The notes under the pieces were generated by a model. The model saw only the letters and a program-made list of their open reading frames with translations, was not told the DNA's origin and ran no database searches. The translations under genes were made by a program, and so were the position numbers. DNA of 64,000 bases from Stomorhina lunata. Taxonomy: Eukaryota > Arthropoda > Insecta > Diptera > Rhiniidae. The stretch spans positions 52,309,186 to 52,373,185 of the forward strand of contig OW121741.1 in assembly GCA_933228675.1 (NCBI GenBank), read 5' to 3'. Position 1 is the stretch's first letter. The number at the start of each line of letters is the position of its first letter. Positions 43,959-54,715 of the stretch are shown in pieces.

Positions 43959-46613
43959 TCAGTTAGTTGCCAGGTCCAAGGTATCCATCCTTCTTAACCG
44001 TTGGTGACCTTCAAATTGCAAAAGCAGCCTTGCGAGATGGTTTGGGTGAACTTGCAGCTTGGAAATATATTTTGTACAAAACCTTCTAATCTCTTCTTGG
44101 ACAAGGGGAACATTCAAATCTCTGTGAATGTTGTTATTTCTTATGTACCAAGGAGCGCAAGTTATTAAACGTAAGAGCTTGGACTGTCTTCTCTGTAATT
44201 TTGCAATGTTTGAGGTGGAAGCCGTTCCCCATAACTGAATACCATAGGTCCATATTGGTTTAATAATTGCTTTGTACAAAAGAACCTTGTAATCTAAGTC
44301 CAGAGCAGATTGTGGGCCAATGAGCCAGTTTAGTTCTACGGATTTCAGTTTTATCTGAGTTATCTTGCTTTCAATGTGATGGGACCATGTGAGACGGCGA
44401 TCTAAATGTATACCAAGATACTTAACGTGAGAACTCACGGGGATAGTCACGTTGTTAATCTCAATTGCAGGGCAGTTGTCTCTTCTTAGAGTAAACGTTA
44501 CGTGAACGCACTTGCTCGGATTTACTTTAATTTTCCATCTATTCAGCCACACTTCAAGCTCATGAATATGGGACTGCAATAATGCAGAGGCAATTTTGGG
44601 ATCAGAATGAATGCTAATAAACGCTGTATCATCTGCGAAAGTAGATGTGTATGTTTGAGCATTCGTTGGCATATCTGCTGTAAAGATAATATATAGCAAC
44701 GGACCCAATATACTACCCTGAGGAACTCCAGCACCGATTTTTCTTGTGGAAGAATATTCATCTTTGGATCGAACTCGGAATGTTCTATTGGACAAATAAC
44801 TTTTCAAGAGTTTGTGTGTATTTGCTGGTAGCAGATTTATTATTTTGCTTATAAGTCCCTCGTGCCAGACTTTATCGAATGCTTGTGAAATATCTATGAA
44901 CAAGGCGGAACAGTATTGTTTTCTTTCAAACGCTTTTCTGATCATTGTTGTTATTCTGTGTACTTGTTCAATGGTACCATGACATTCGCGGAAACCGAAT
45001 TGATGGTCCGGAATAATATCCATCCAATTAACGAATGCGCCCAAAGTGCAAATAAGAAGCTTTTCAAACAATTTCGAAAGAATTGAAAGTAGGCTTATAG
45101 GCCTATAAGATGGAACTTGACTGACATCTTTTCCTGGTTTGGGAATCATAACGATTTCGGATACTTTCCAGGACATTGGAAAATGTCCCAAACGAAGAAT
45201 CGCGTTATAAATATACATTAGAACTCTTACAGCCGAATTGGGTAGATGGATAATCATTGACGAAGAAATTCTATCAATGCCAGGAGACTTTTTTGGGTTA
45301 AGCTTTTTAATATTTGATATAAGTAAGGGAAGACGAAATTTTAATGGGGACAGCACGACGTCGTCTATAATATGAGCGCTTATATTAGAATTTGATTCGT
45401 TTGGTGTGAAAACTTTTTCTAGGTGATTAGCAAAAGCATTAACCTTTTCAGATGGATCTCTTGCCCAAGTACCGTTCTCGAGCCTGATTGGAGACTCATA
45501 TGTAATTGGATGTTGCATGTTTTTAACAGCCCTCCATAGATTGAAATTTTTTTCCTTAGAGGAATCTAAGTTTTTTAAGTACTTGTCAAGAGATTTTTGT
45601 TCATTGATCCTCAATGCGGAATGCAGTTTTCTTTGACATTGATTTAAACGGCATTTTAAGGCAGGACATCGACATTCCTGCCACCGTCTTCTTAGCCTTC
45701 TCTTTTCATTTACTAGACTTTGAATATCTTCTGGAATGTTTTGGTTACCCTTTTTCTTCGGTTTAAAAATTGGAGTTGCTATACAGGCTGCATTAGTGAT
45801 GATGTCTGTAAAAGTATTAATTGCAGATTCGATGTCAGTTGGATTCCTGAGGGGAATATTAAATGGGAGGTGGGAACTCACATACATTTTATATTTTAAC
45901 CAGTTTGTATTTCTGTTTGGATAAAAATGTCTTTCTTCTTGAACTACATTGGGACTGTCATAAAATGTTATAACCGATGGCGAATGATCGGATGATAAGT
46001 CCAGTGATGAGCAGACGGATAAGTTGGTTCTTTTTATACCTCTTGTAACGGCAAAATCTATTAAATCGGGGATCTTATTTAAGTCTGAGGGCCAATATGT
46101 TGGGTGACCTCCTGATACGGCATCCAACTTGTGTGAAGAGATAGCACTTAATAGCTGTCTACCCCTAGGCGTAATAAGGCGTGAGCCCCAAAACGTGTGC
46201 TTCGCGTTAAAATCACCAGCCACTATGAATTTAGAGCCAAGCGTATCAAAAAAGTCAAGGAATTGATCTTTTTTAATGTTATATCTTGGCGGACAATATA
46301 TGGAAGACAAAGTCATTTTATATTCCAAAAGTTTAACAGATGTTGCCTGAATGTATTCCTTTTCGTAATGAGGCAATGGAAAATGCCTTAGTTTATTATG
46401 TATTATGATAGCTGTACCACCGCATGCTCTTCCACTTGGATGTTTTGTATCATATGTAGAATACCCATTTACTCTAAAGCAATTTTTTAGAGTAAAATGG
46501 GTTTCAGATACCAGTAATACGTCAATTTCCTGTTCATACAGGAAATGTTCAACTTCTTTTTTGTGTTGGCTAAGGCCGTTTGCGTTCCAAAAACATATTT
46601 TCAACAGGTTCAT
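43959..46613 (-). CDS. Jockey ORF2: endonuclease and reverse transcriptase, 884 residues, open
   Basis: Starts at ATG 46613, overlapping the ORF1 stop (ATGA). N-terminal apurinic-type endonuclease: N10 and N12 region 'FWNANGL', E37 in 'SETH', D134 and N136 in 'AGDFNAKH', D209 and H210 in 'SSDHSP'. Middle linker to about residue 450. Reverse transcriptase: 'NPKKSPGIDRISSSM', 'VPSYRPISLLSILSKLFEKL', 'DHQFGFRECHGTIEQVHR', 'LFIDISQAFDKVWHEGL', 'GVPQGSILGPLLY' and the catalytic 'FADDTAF' near residue 660. The C-terminal part contains 'YKAIIKPIWTYGIQLWG'. The protein nicks target DNA and copies LINE RNA there. All catalytic residues I can check are present, and there is no internal stop. The copy lacks its 5' end, so it is probably not expressed from its own promoter. 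Confidence 0.92.
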   Translation of the reverse strand: MNLLKICFWNANGLSQHKKEVEHFLYEQEIDVLLVSETHFTLKNCFRVNGYSTYDTKHPSGRACGGTAIIIHNKLRHFPLPHYEKEYIQATSVKLLEYKMTLSSIYCPPRYNIKKDQFLDFFDTLGSKFIVAGDFNAKHTFWGSRLITPRGRQLLSAISSHKLDAVSGGHPTYWPSDLNKIPDLIDFAVTRGIKRTNLSVCSSLDLSSDHSPSVITFYDSPNVVQEERHFYPNRNTNWLKYKMYVSSHLPFNIPLRNPTDIESAINTFTDIITNAACIATPIFKPKKKGNQNIPEDIQSLVNEKRRLRRRWQECRCPALKCRLNQCQRKLHSALRINEQKSLDKYLKNLDSSKEKNFNLWRAVKNMQHPITYESPIRLENGTWARDPSEKVNAFANHLEKVFTPNESNSNISAHIIDDVVLSPLKFRLPLLISNIKKLNPKKSPGIDRISSSMIIHLPNSAVRVLMYIYNAILRLGHFPMSWKVSEIVMIPKPGKDVSQVPSYRPISLLSILSKLFEKLLICTLGAFVNWMDIIPDHQFGFRECHGTIEQVHRITTMIRKAFERKQYCSALFIDISQAFDKVWHEGLISKIINLLPANTHKLLKSYLSNRTFRVRSKDEYSSTRKIGAGVPQGSILGPLLYIIFTADMPTNAQTYTSTFADDTAFISIHSDPKIASALLQSHIHELEVWLNRWKIKVNPSKCVHVTFTLRRDNCPAIEINNVTIPVSSHVKYLGIHLDRRLTWSHHIESKITQIKLKSVELNWLIGPQSALDLDYKVLLYKAIIKPIWTYGIQLWGTASTSNIAKLQRRQSKLLRLITCAPWYIRNNNIHRDLNVPLVQEEIRRFCTKYISKLQVHPNHLARLLLQFEGHQRLRRMDTLDLATN

Positions 46614-47533
46614 TTCCTTTCCAACAAAATTTGCATGAGCATGCTTTGATTTCTCATCATCTCCTGGAACATACTTTGCATATTAGACATGAAGCTATTC
46701 ATGGTTTCAATTAGTTTCTCAATGGAGCTTTGAGATTCTTTAGTTTGAATTGGCGGACCCTCTTTAACCATATGAGCATAGGAGAAGCCATTTGGAGGTG
46801 GGGGATTACCTTGCTGTGAACTATTGTTTGAACGATCTGGAACTGTAGGGAGCGACGGGAAAAAGGAGCCCTGGTATTGAGCGGTAGTAGGTCTTCGCGA
46901 AGAGGGTGCCTGTTGTCTGAGACGTAAAAATACAGGGCAACCACGGTAGTTAGCAGTGTGATTTTGTCCACAGTTACTGCACTTTTTAGTTGTAGAGTCC
47001 GTCTTGGACTTAGGACACTCGGAGGTCCTGTGTATATCACCACATATTACGCATACTGCAGGCAATTTGCAGTACGATTTGGTGTGCCCAAATTCCTGGC
47101 AGTTTTGACATTGTGGAGGATCTCTGCGCCTAATTGGCTCTTCTACAGTAATTCTGCGACTAAGCAGATATCTTAAATTATAGATAGGGTGAGGTTGACC
47201 TTTTTTTAGCTGGGAAGAGTTAAAAGATATTTCCACTCTAAAAAGTGGTTGAGGAACTTTATTTTTATTAAGGATATTGTGAACGGACTTCACTTCGTAA
47301 CCTTCGATTTCAAGAGCGCTTTTTATCTCATTGATCGGAACAGAGCTATCTATACCTTTAATTACTACAATCAAACCTTTAGCACTTTTCAATTGATATG
47401 TGTAGTAACTTTTGTTATTGGAATCAAAATGATCAATTACCTTTCTATAATTGTTTTCTAAATAAACTTGGATTTTTGTTTCAAATACATTTCCTCTTCG
47501 AATTGAAACGACATGGAAGTTATCCTTGCCTAT
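46610..47533 (-). CDS. Jockey ORF1 (Gag-like), 5'-truncated
   Basis: The frame is open from the truncation point (47533) to the stop at 46610-46612. The visible part starts 'GKDNFHVVSIRRGNVFETKI', then the PRE_C2HC-type domain 'LKSAKGLIVVIKGIDSSVPI', and three zinc knuckles: 'CQNCQEFGHTKSYC', 'CVICGDIHRTSEC' and 'CSNCGQNHTANYRGC' (plus-strand 46945-47120). A P/S/Q-rich tail follows, then a methionine-rich end ('NSFMSNMQSMFQEMM'). The first Met in the remaining frame is at about 47392, but the true start was lost. The protein binds LINE RNA. The same region of copy 1 is homologous. Confidence 0.88.
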   Translation of the reverse strand: MGKDNFHVVSIRRGNVFETKIQVYLENNYRKVIDHFDSNNKSYYTYQLKSAKGLIVVIKGIDSSVPINEIKSALEIEGYEVKSVHNILNKNKVPQPLFRVEISFNSSQLKKGQPHPIYNLRYLLSRRITVEEPIRRRDPPQCQNCQEFGHTKSYCKLPAVCVICGDIHRTSECPKSKTDSTTKKCSNCGQNHTANYRGCPVFLRLRQQAPSSRRPTTAQYQGSFFPSLPTVPDRSNNSSQQGNPPPPNGFSYAHMVKEGPPIQTKESQSSIEKLIETMNSFMSNMQSMFQEMMRNQSMLMQILLERK

Positions 47534-47534
47534 T

Positions 47535-50080
47535 AACTAATAAACATAGAAACATAATTTATATCGCAACTGATAGGCATTAAAAAACTATTAAACACGT
47601 ATTTGGTACTTTTGCGATTAATGTGGAACGAAAGGGTAAAAAAAAGGGAAAATATTCAAGAGTAAGTTTTTTGGTTTTTAGCTAAGAATATCTTTTCGGC
47701 TAATGAAGCCAGAAGCATAATTTATTGGCTGGTAAATTGACACTGAAAAAAGTAAAATAAGTGTCTGGTACTTTTTTAATTTTGGGGGTAAAAATCGGTA
47801 AAAATATATCTTCTTAGCCAAAAGTGATAGAAACAAAAACTAAATCGGTCTAAAATCGGCACTTTAAATTAAGGGACATGTATTCGGTACTTTTTTCTTT
47901 AATTCGGCCGTTGGGGTTAAAACAGGGAAAAAATGGGAAATATTAGTAACGTCATATCTCCGAAATTCAAAACGATAGGAATAGAGTTGAAATTTGCTTC
48001 GGATGGGCTGAAAAAAAAAACGAGAAACGTATTTGGTACTTTATTGAATATGGTACTAATAAGGGTAAAAAAGGGCAAAAACTATATTTTGGTACTTTTT
48101 TTGAACCCATACGTATCTTTTGAAATAACAAACATAGAGAAACAGTAAACGTCACAATTGATAAGCAGCAAAGAATTATTAGACACGTATTTGGTACTTT
48201 TACGATAATTGAGGTAAAAAAGATAAAAACTGGGAAATATTCAAGGGTAGGTTTTTAACTAATGAAGCCAGAACTATAATTTAATGGATTCATATTGAAA
48301 AAGTATAAGACATGTGCTGTTTAGTGGTTAAACAGAAACAGAAAATGGATAAATTAGTAACATCATATCTCCGAAATTTACATCGTTAGAAACAAAGTTG
48401 AAATTGGATTTGGATCATCTTGCAAAAAAAGGGGACACGAGTTTGGTACTTTTTTGGAAATGGAACTAATAAGGGAGAAAATGGGAAAAAACTATGCTTT
48501 GGTACTTTATTAACTTTATAAGTATCTCTTGAACTAATAAACATAAATACTCAATTTACATTACAATTGATAAGGACTAACAAAAACTAAGAAGGTGCTT
48601 CGCGCTTTTACGATAAATGAGGCACAAAAGAGTAAAAACTATGAATATCATTTAAACAAATAAAGCCAGAAGTATAATTTACAAACAGGTCTATTCACAT
48701 TGCAGAAGTATAAGACACTCGATTGATTCCTTTTTTTAATTGTTGCAGTAAAAAGGGGGAAAAATCGGTAACGTAATATCTTCTAAATCAAAAGTGATAG
48801 AAACAAAGATTAAATTGGTCTATGATCAGCATTAAAAATTAAAGGACACGGGTTCGGTATTTTTTTTAATTTGGCCGCTTATGGTTAAAACAGGCTAGAA
48901 AATGAATAAATCATATAATCGGCTAGAAAAAGAAAGGGACATGTGTTCTGTACTTTTTTTTGGAAATGGCACTAATAAGGGCAAAAATGGTAAAAACTAT
49001 ATTTTTGTACTTTTTTTTAACCCATACGTATCTTTTAAACTTATAAACATAAAGACTCTCTTTATGCCACAATCAGTAAGTATTAACAAAATAGTAAACA
49101 TGTGCTTGGTACTTTTACGATAAATGGGGTTCAAAAAGGTGAAATCGGGAAAATATTCATTTAAGCTAATGAAGTCAGAAGTATAAATTAGAGATGTGTC
49201 AATCAAAGGGGTAAAAAAGGGAAAAATCGATGACATTATATCTTCTAAACCTAATGGATGGAAACAAACACTAAAATGGTCTAAGATCAGCCCTAAAAAT
49301 TAAGGGACTTTTCAGTACTTTTTGCAAATTAAACAGTTTTGGTGTTAAAATAGGGTAGAAAATAAAAAAATTAGTAAAGTTATATCTCTGATACTAATAT
49401 CGACAGAAAAAAAAAATTAAATTGGATTTAGATCGAATAGAAAAATAAAAAGTCATGTTTTTAGTAGGTACTTTTCGTAAATGAGCTAAAAATAGGGAAT
49501 AAAAAGGATAAAAACTAAATTTTGGTACTTTTTTGACCCATATATTTTTGAATCAATTATTATAGAAACAAAATTTATACCGCAATCGAAAATAACAAAA
49601 ACGGGTCAAAATTTTAAAGATAGGTTTTTTCCTTTTAAACTGTGCATGTTGTTTAAATTAATAAAATAATAAATAAATCAATGATTTATGGACTGTTCTA
49701 TTGACATTGAAGAAATATGTGACAGGTGTTTGGTATTTTGTTCAATTAACAAAAATGGAGTTAAGATCAGCAATAAACATATTAGGACATGTATCCGGAT
49801 TTTTTTTTAATTTGGCTGATCTGGGGTAAACAACGGGCAAAAAAGGAAACTTTTGTAAAATATTCAAAATCAACAGCGACAAGAATAAGATTTAAATTGG
49901 GTTAGCAATCAAAATTGGGTCAGCTACAAAAGTAAGGGAGGTGTGTGTAGTACTTTTTTGAAAATGTAGAGGGTATATACTTATTTTGTCCTATATGTAT
50001 CTTAAGAACCAATAAGTATTTAATTTAATTTATATCGGAATTGATAAATAAGTGAAAAAGTAATTTTGGTAAATTTTGTA
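47535..50080 (+). repeat. Higher-order satellite, right block, decaying
   Basis: Resumes with the target duplication and 'agaaacataatttatatcgc'. Box words 'ggtactttt' occur near 47603, 47766, 47886, 48034, 48091 and 48192 in the same order as in the left block. From about 48280 units are shortened, and to the right the words become rarer and mutated, fading out near 50080. Confidence 0.8.
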
Positions 50081-50265
50081 ACTTTTTCAATTCAAATTGT
50101 GCCGCTAACGAAGTAGCGGGTTATAAAGCTAGTGTTACATAAAAGTATAAACTAAACTCATTTTTTAATATAGTAAAATAATAATTAGACAAATTTTTAC
50201 TAAGGATTTAAACCGATTATTTAAAAATCGAGTACTTTTCACTCATGTTGAGTATATATACATCA
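50081..50265. other. Short unassigned spacer
   Basis: Contains 'gccgctaacgaagtagcggg' and no recognised gene. It ends at the hAT target site. Confidence 0.4.
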
Positions 50266-50273
50266 CTATAATG
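50266..50273. repeat. hAT copy 1 target duplication (left)
   Basis: CTATAATG, repeated exactly at 53239-53246. Confidence 0.95.
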
Positions 50274-50487
50274 CAGGGACCGTAAATAACAGTTATTTTT
50301 GAAAATGTGACCCCAAAAAATCTTCATGTTAGAGGCATGAAACACCTATAGTGTAGTATACCAATAGATTCGTATTGACGAGCTTATGAAGAATATTGAG
50401 TGATCTTAGAAAAACGATCCCAATTCAACTGTTAACGGTTATTTTTCAACGGAAAAATAAAAGTTGGTTTAAAACTGTTAAAAAGGG

Positions 50488-50710
50488 AGTTTTATTTTTC
50501 CGGCCAAAAAAAAAACTCATTTTAGGAGTTTTATTTTTCCGGCCAAAAATAAAACTCATTTTAGGAGTTTTATTTTTTCCGGCCAAAAATAAAACTCATT
50601 GAAGGAGTTTTATTTTTTCCGTCAGAAAATAAAACTCATTTGAGGAGTTTTATTTTTTCCGTCACAAAATAAAACTCATTGAAAAATTTTTACTTTTTCC
50701 GTCACTCATA
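50488..50710. repeat. Subterminal palindromic minisatellite, hAT copy 1, 3' side
   Basis: Six units of about 38-40 bp, each built as 'gagttttattttt' + 'ccggcc' or 'ccgtca' + 'aaaaataaaactc', so each is nearly a perfect palindrome. The same units occur at the other end of the element (52912-53105) and in both ends of copy 2. Confidence 0.9.
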
Positions 50711-50784
50711 TTTTTATTTTTTTTAAATAATATTTTGTTTATTTATTCATAAAATGATAATAAAATATATAAATAGCTAATTTT

Positions 50785-52576
50785 TTATGTGTTAAGTTTG
50801 ACAAACATAATTTTTTCCAAATTTTCCGCAGAAAGATTTGAGCGCAGATCACTCAGTACTAATTTAAGAGCTGAAAATGCTCTTTCTACGCTAACCTGCG
50901 TTGCAGGAACGCAATGGACAATTTTAGCTAATTTGAATAAATACGGATACTGCATTTTTTTTTGCCTCCCAGAACTCAAAAAGAGGTTTATCAACCGATA
51001 ACGGCCTTGGTGAAAAATTATCTATCTCATAGAAAGCCCTTTGTTGTTCATCATGATAACTTTCTTCGCTTTCAAGTTCCCTATCTATATTTAGGGAATT
51101 CAGATACTGTCCCAAAAGCGAGGTGTTTGATTGTGATGTGTCACAAATATCTGACGAAGATTGTAAAGCTTCCCTACTGGTTGACGGCTGATCATCACAA
51201 TGATTTTTATTCGTCTGAAAAGAGAGAAAATTAAAGAGCCTTTTTGAGAAATATTGATAAAAATACAAGTTAAACAACTTACATGATTTTCCAATTGCAA
51301 AATCCTAACTATAACTTCTTTAAGGTGAGTTCGAGCACACATTAATTTTAAAGGTTCACTCAATATGATGCAGTTAAGACGAGGATCCAGATATAAAGCT
51401 GCCAGAAATGTGGGATTTTGTAGCAGAACTTTCTCTCGGCGTTCTAATTTTTGCAAAAATTCAGACCTATTTGGCTTTGTTTGAACCTCAAGCTTCATTT
51501 CAAGCCACACTTTAAAAAAATCCCCAAAAAATAACTGCTCTTCTTGAAGTCTTTGAGTAGCAATGTACACAGGCTCTAAGAGAGATAACAAGATTTACAC
51601 ATTTTCCCATTCTGACTGACTTAGATTAAGTGCAGCATCAACATTTTTTACACAAAATGACTTGTAGGCCATTACGGTTTTTATCATGAAAAATGTAGAG
51701 TTCCACCGGGTCTGAACATCCATGGGAACTTTCGGTAAGTTAAGTTCACTAGTCTTACTCCTGAAATAATTTTAAACTTATTACCTTAAAATCATAGCAA
51801 CTTTTGTGCAACAAACCTGTAAGTAGGAGTCCGCAAGACCTTTGCTAAATCTCTAATGCGCTTTAGAAAATCTCTGTTTACCTCATCTAGATAATCTTTA
51901 ACAACCAGTTGCAACGAGTGAGCTGCACACTTTACAGATTGTACTAAAAATATGGAGAGTTCCTGAAGGCGATCGCTATGGATAGTGTCAGACTCGCTTT
52001 GATCCTCATTACCAAATATCCTAACCATTTTTAGTAAATTTCGTCAGTTCAATGCAGCCTAGCGTTTTTATTACTATTTTTGATTTGTGGTAAAATTGTA
52101 TGTTTATGCCCATAATGCCTTGTTGCCATGTCGATTTTTAATGAAAGCAGCTTGTTTTTCAATTTTTCTTTTAGCCATTGTTTTTGGTTTTCATATGCCT
52201 CGTTAACTAACTCAGTTATATTTCTGGACGTAACTGCTGGCATACCAAGCCCATCAAAAAGTTGGCTCGTAATGACCTTAAAAGCATCTGAATCAAGAAC
52301 TGCAAATGGTTTTCTGTTGTGACCAGTTCAACACACGCTTTTTTATTTCTTCGGGTGCCATCGATACCGAAAATCTAACTTTTTTGCTGGTACTTCACAT
52401 GTATCCTCCTCATTATTCTGCTCTATGATATATTGCTCTTTGTGCTTTTTAATTAAATGGCGCTTTAAATTGCTGATGTGGTTACCTTTAAAAACGCTTT
52501 TACACAGTCGGCACTCATTCGTATCACCAACTTTTTCAAAAAAAATTCGAATAGTAGTATCAGGATTGCGACCCAT
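50785..52576 (-). pseudogene. hAT transposase, copy 1, broken
   Basis: Mirror image of the gene in copy 2, with the same exons, frameshifts and stop. The BED zinc finger starts at ATG 52576 and the C-terminal dimerisation region ends at 50785. Intron positions mirror to 51761-51816 and 51215-51282, and the shared nonsense codon to 51595-51597. See copy 2 for domains. Confidence 0.9.
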
Positions 52577-52911
52577 AGTAAATTAAATACTCTTTGAAAA
52601 TATAAGTGTGACACTCACGCGACGAAACTTTGTGTAAACTGATTAAGAAAATTCACTTGCACTTCTTAGTAATCAAAAATCTGACCTCAATATATACCGT
52701 TAAAAAGCAAAAACCACGGTAATCAAAATAAAAACGGTCTCAATAAAAATTGATACTTACAGTTTGGTATAACAAACGATAAAACAAAACCAGAATTAAT
52801 CGTAATTGACCATAAACTCTTTTGAATCTTTCTTTTAATTTGAAACATCATTGGTGAAAGGGTATTTAATATCCCAATTTTACTTGTTAAATTGTAATTT
52901 ACATAAAATGA

Positions 52912-53105
52912 GTTTTATTTTCTGACGGAAAAAATAAAACTCCTTCAATGAGTTTTATTTTCTGACGGAAAAAATAAAACTCCTCAAATGAGTTTTATTT
53001 TTGGCCGGAAAAAATAAAACTCCTAAAATGAGTTTTATTTTTGGCCGGAAAAATAAAACTCCTAAAATGAGTTTTATTTTTGGCCGGAAAAATAAAACTC
53101 CTTTT
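52912..53105. repeat. Subterminal palindromic minisatellite, hAT copy 1, 5' side
   Basis: Five units of 'atgagttttatttt' + 'ctgacgg' or 'tggccgg' + 'aaaaataaaactcct', the inverse of those on the other side. Confidence 0.9.
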
Positions 53106-53238
53106 TTAACAGTTTCATCCGAACTTTTATTTTTAGGTTCAAAAATAACTGTTTAAGATGGAGTTTTTTCATTTAACTCACAAAATAACTGTTATTTAAG
53201 AACTTATTTGATAAAACTTATAACCGTTACGGTCCCTG

Positions 53239-53246
53239 CTATAATG
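53239..53246. repeat. hAT copy 1 target duplication (right)
   Basis: CTATAATG, the match of 50266-50273. Confidence 0.95.
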
Positions 53247-53780
53247 GTTTTTGTAGATTTCATTGACCGATGTCTGTTTTTTGTTGAAAACACGAACTTT
53301 TTGTTAAAAATTAGAATTTGTATTATCAATTTCTTTGAAAAGTTTGATTTTAGTATGAAATATGTAAAATAGAGTATGAAATATCATGGAAATTATATTT
53401 CATAAATTCCTCACCCCCGAAACATTTTATATGATAAAAAATAGCAAATTAGAAAAAATATAATAACTAAATTTAGCAAAAATATTATTTTTTATTAGAA
53501 AAGTCTGAAAATATTTTCTTTAAAAGAAAATATTTTCTTTAAAAGTTTTCACAAAATATTATTTGTCAAAACAGTAAAATATTTAACGTAGCTTTAAATT
53601 ATTTATGTAGACAGCTACTTTAAATTATTTGATGTTAACAAAAGATTAACATCGGTTTGTTAAACTAACAATCGTTTTAGGATAATGCTTTAAGGAATTT
53701 TGCTAAACTTTAGTTTACCAATCGTTGTTCAATTTTTTTTGCATAAGACCGTAAATTTTTTTAACATTGTCTAAAAGATT
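53247..53780. other. No recognised gene
   Basis: AT-rich sequence between hAT copy 1 and a MITE-like inverted repeat. Confidence 0.4.
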
Positions 53781-54239
53781 AGGGTTCAGGGATGCGTGTA
53801 AATGTTATTTGAATAATTTTGGACATGCACTCTACAACCAGCGGTGGTCAAAAACTAGCAATTTTTGGACAATACTAGAGATTTTTGTTTCTGTAAAAAA
53901 AATTGATTATGGATTTCAAAACTTTTTTATTACCATTTTTAGACACAGTATATACCAATATCATAGAAATTCAGAAATATAAATTTTAATTAACATTTTT
54001 GAATACAGAACAGTACACTCTTCGAAATTTGAGTTTTTTTTTTAGAAAAACAGGCCTATTTATGTCCTGGCCCTATCAGATTTTTGCACAGACCTTAAGA
54101 ACATTACACTTATAAAAAAAACTGTTAACAGACACAAAAATATTTTTTGTCCAAAAATTGCTGATCTTCGACAATCGCTGGTTGGAGGGCGCATGTCCAA
54201 AATTATTCAAAATATAATTTACATGCATCCCTGAAGCCT
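53781..54239. mobile_element. MITE-like element with about 110-bp inverted ends
   Basis: The left end 'ttcagggatgcgtgtaaatg' and the text 'aataattttggacatgc' and 'aaccagcg' recur inverted at the right end (about 54130-54235). It is about 460 bp and noncoding. A target duplication is not clear. The decayed LINE reading frame starts directly after its right end. Confidence 0.65.
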
Positions 54240-54707
54240 ACACTTTCTGAAAATGTTGAAAAATGTTATAGAAAAGATCATGGAAAAAGTTATAGTTAGA
54301 AGATTGAATGATTTTCTTGAATAATAAACAAAAACCAATACGGATTTCAAAAGAATAAAAGCATCAACAAGTTGCTTGGTCATTTTGCACATCATGTGAA
54401 TTCTCACCTTAGTGAGACTTAAGCAAGGCGTCTGACATACTTTGTCATAAATAAGCTACTAACCAAGAGGTGAGTGTTTAAAACTATTCAATAACTACCT
54501 TCAATATAGAAAATTTAGAGTTAAAATTGGCAATGATCTGAGCGAAGAAAAAGCTCTAACCTATGGTGTACCCCAAGGTTCAAAGCTGGGACCCATTTTA
54601 TACCTAATCTACGCCAACGATTTAGTAAGTGTTTTAAAAAATAGCACTACTTTTGCTTATGCTAATAACACAGCAGTTATTGTCACTAACAAAAATATTA
54701 ATATTGC
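54240..54707 (+). pseudogene. Decayed LINE reverse transcriptase, part 1
   Basis: Frames read 'VIEKIMEKVIVRRLNDFLE', 'NKNQYGFQKNKSINKLLGHF' (about 54330-54380), then 'NYLQYRKFRVKI', 'YGVPQGSKLGPILYLIYAND' (about 54560-54620) and 'TTFAYANNTAVIV'. The catalytic Asp pair of the FADD box is now Asn-Asn (about 54660). The frame is interrupted by hAT copy 2 and resumes at 57689. Confidence 0.75.
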
Positions 54708-54715
54708 TACAAAAA
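54708..54715. repeat. hAT copy 2 target duplication (left)
   Basis: TACAAAAA, repeated exactly at 57681-57688. Confidence 0.95.

Larger units (their letters stand above)
43810..47534 (-). mobile_element. Jockey-type LINE, copy 2, 5'-truncated and young
   Basis: Minus-strand LINE with a pure T run at its plus-strand left end (43810-43827, the poly-A tail) and a perfect 13-bp target duplication. The 5' end is truncated inside ORF1, as is common for LINEs. Both remaining reading frames are open. It sits inside the satellite, which resumes at the exact next base of the unit. Confidence 0.93.
50274..53238 (-). mobile_element. hAT transposon, copy 1 (2965 bp)
   Basis: Ends are CAGGGACCGTAA and its inverse, flanked by a perfect 8-bp duplication as usual for hAT. 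It has the same length as copy 2 (54716-57680), in the opposite orientation. Every landmark compared obeys one constant (position in copy 1 plus position in copy 2 equals 107954), so there are no length differences, and I noticed no substitution. Confidence 0.95.

Noticed and set aside
41939..49236. Many short frames with 'KDTYGLKKVPK' text on the minus strand
   Set aside because: They repeat with the satellite unit and are antisense translations of it.
50396..50602. Open frame with repeated 'GVLFFRPK' (mirror copy at 57352-57558)
   Set aside because: It is a translation of the palindromic hAT subterminal minisatellite.
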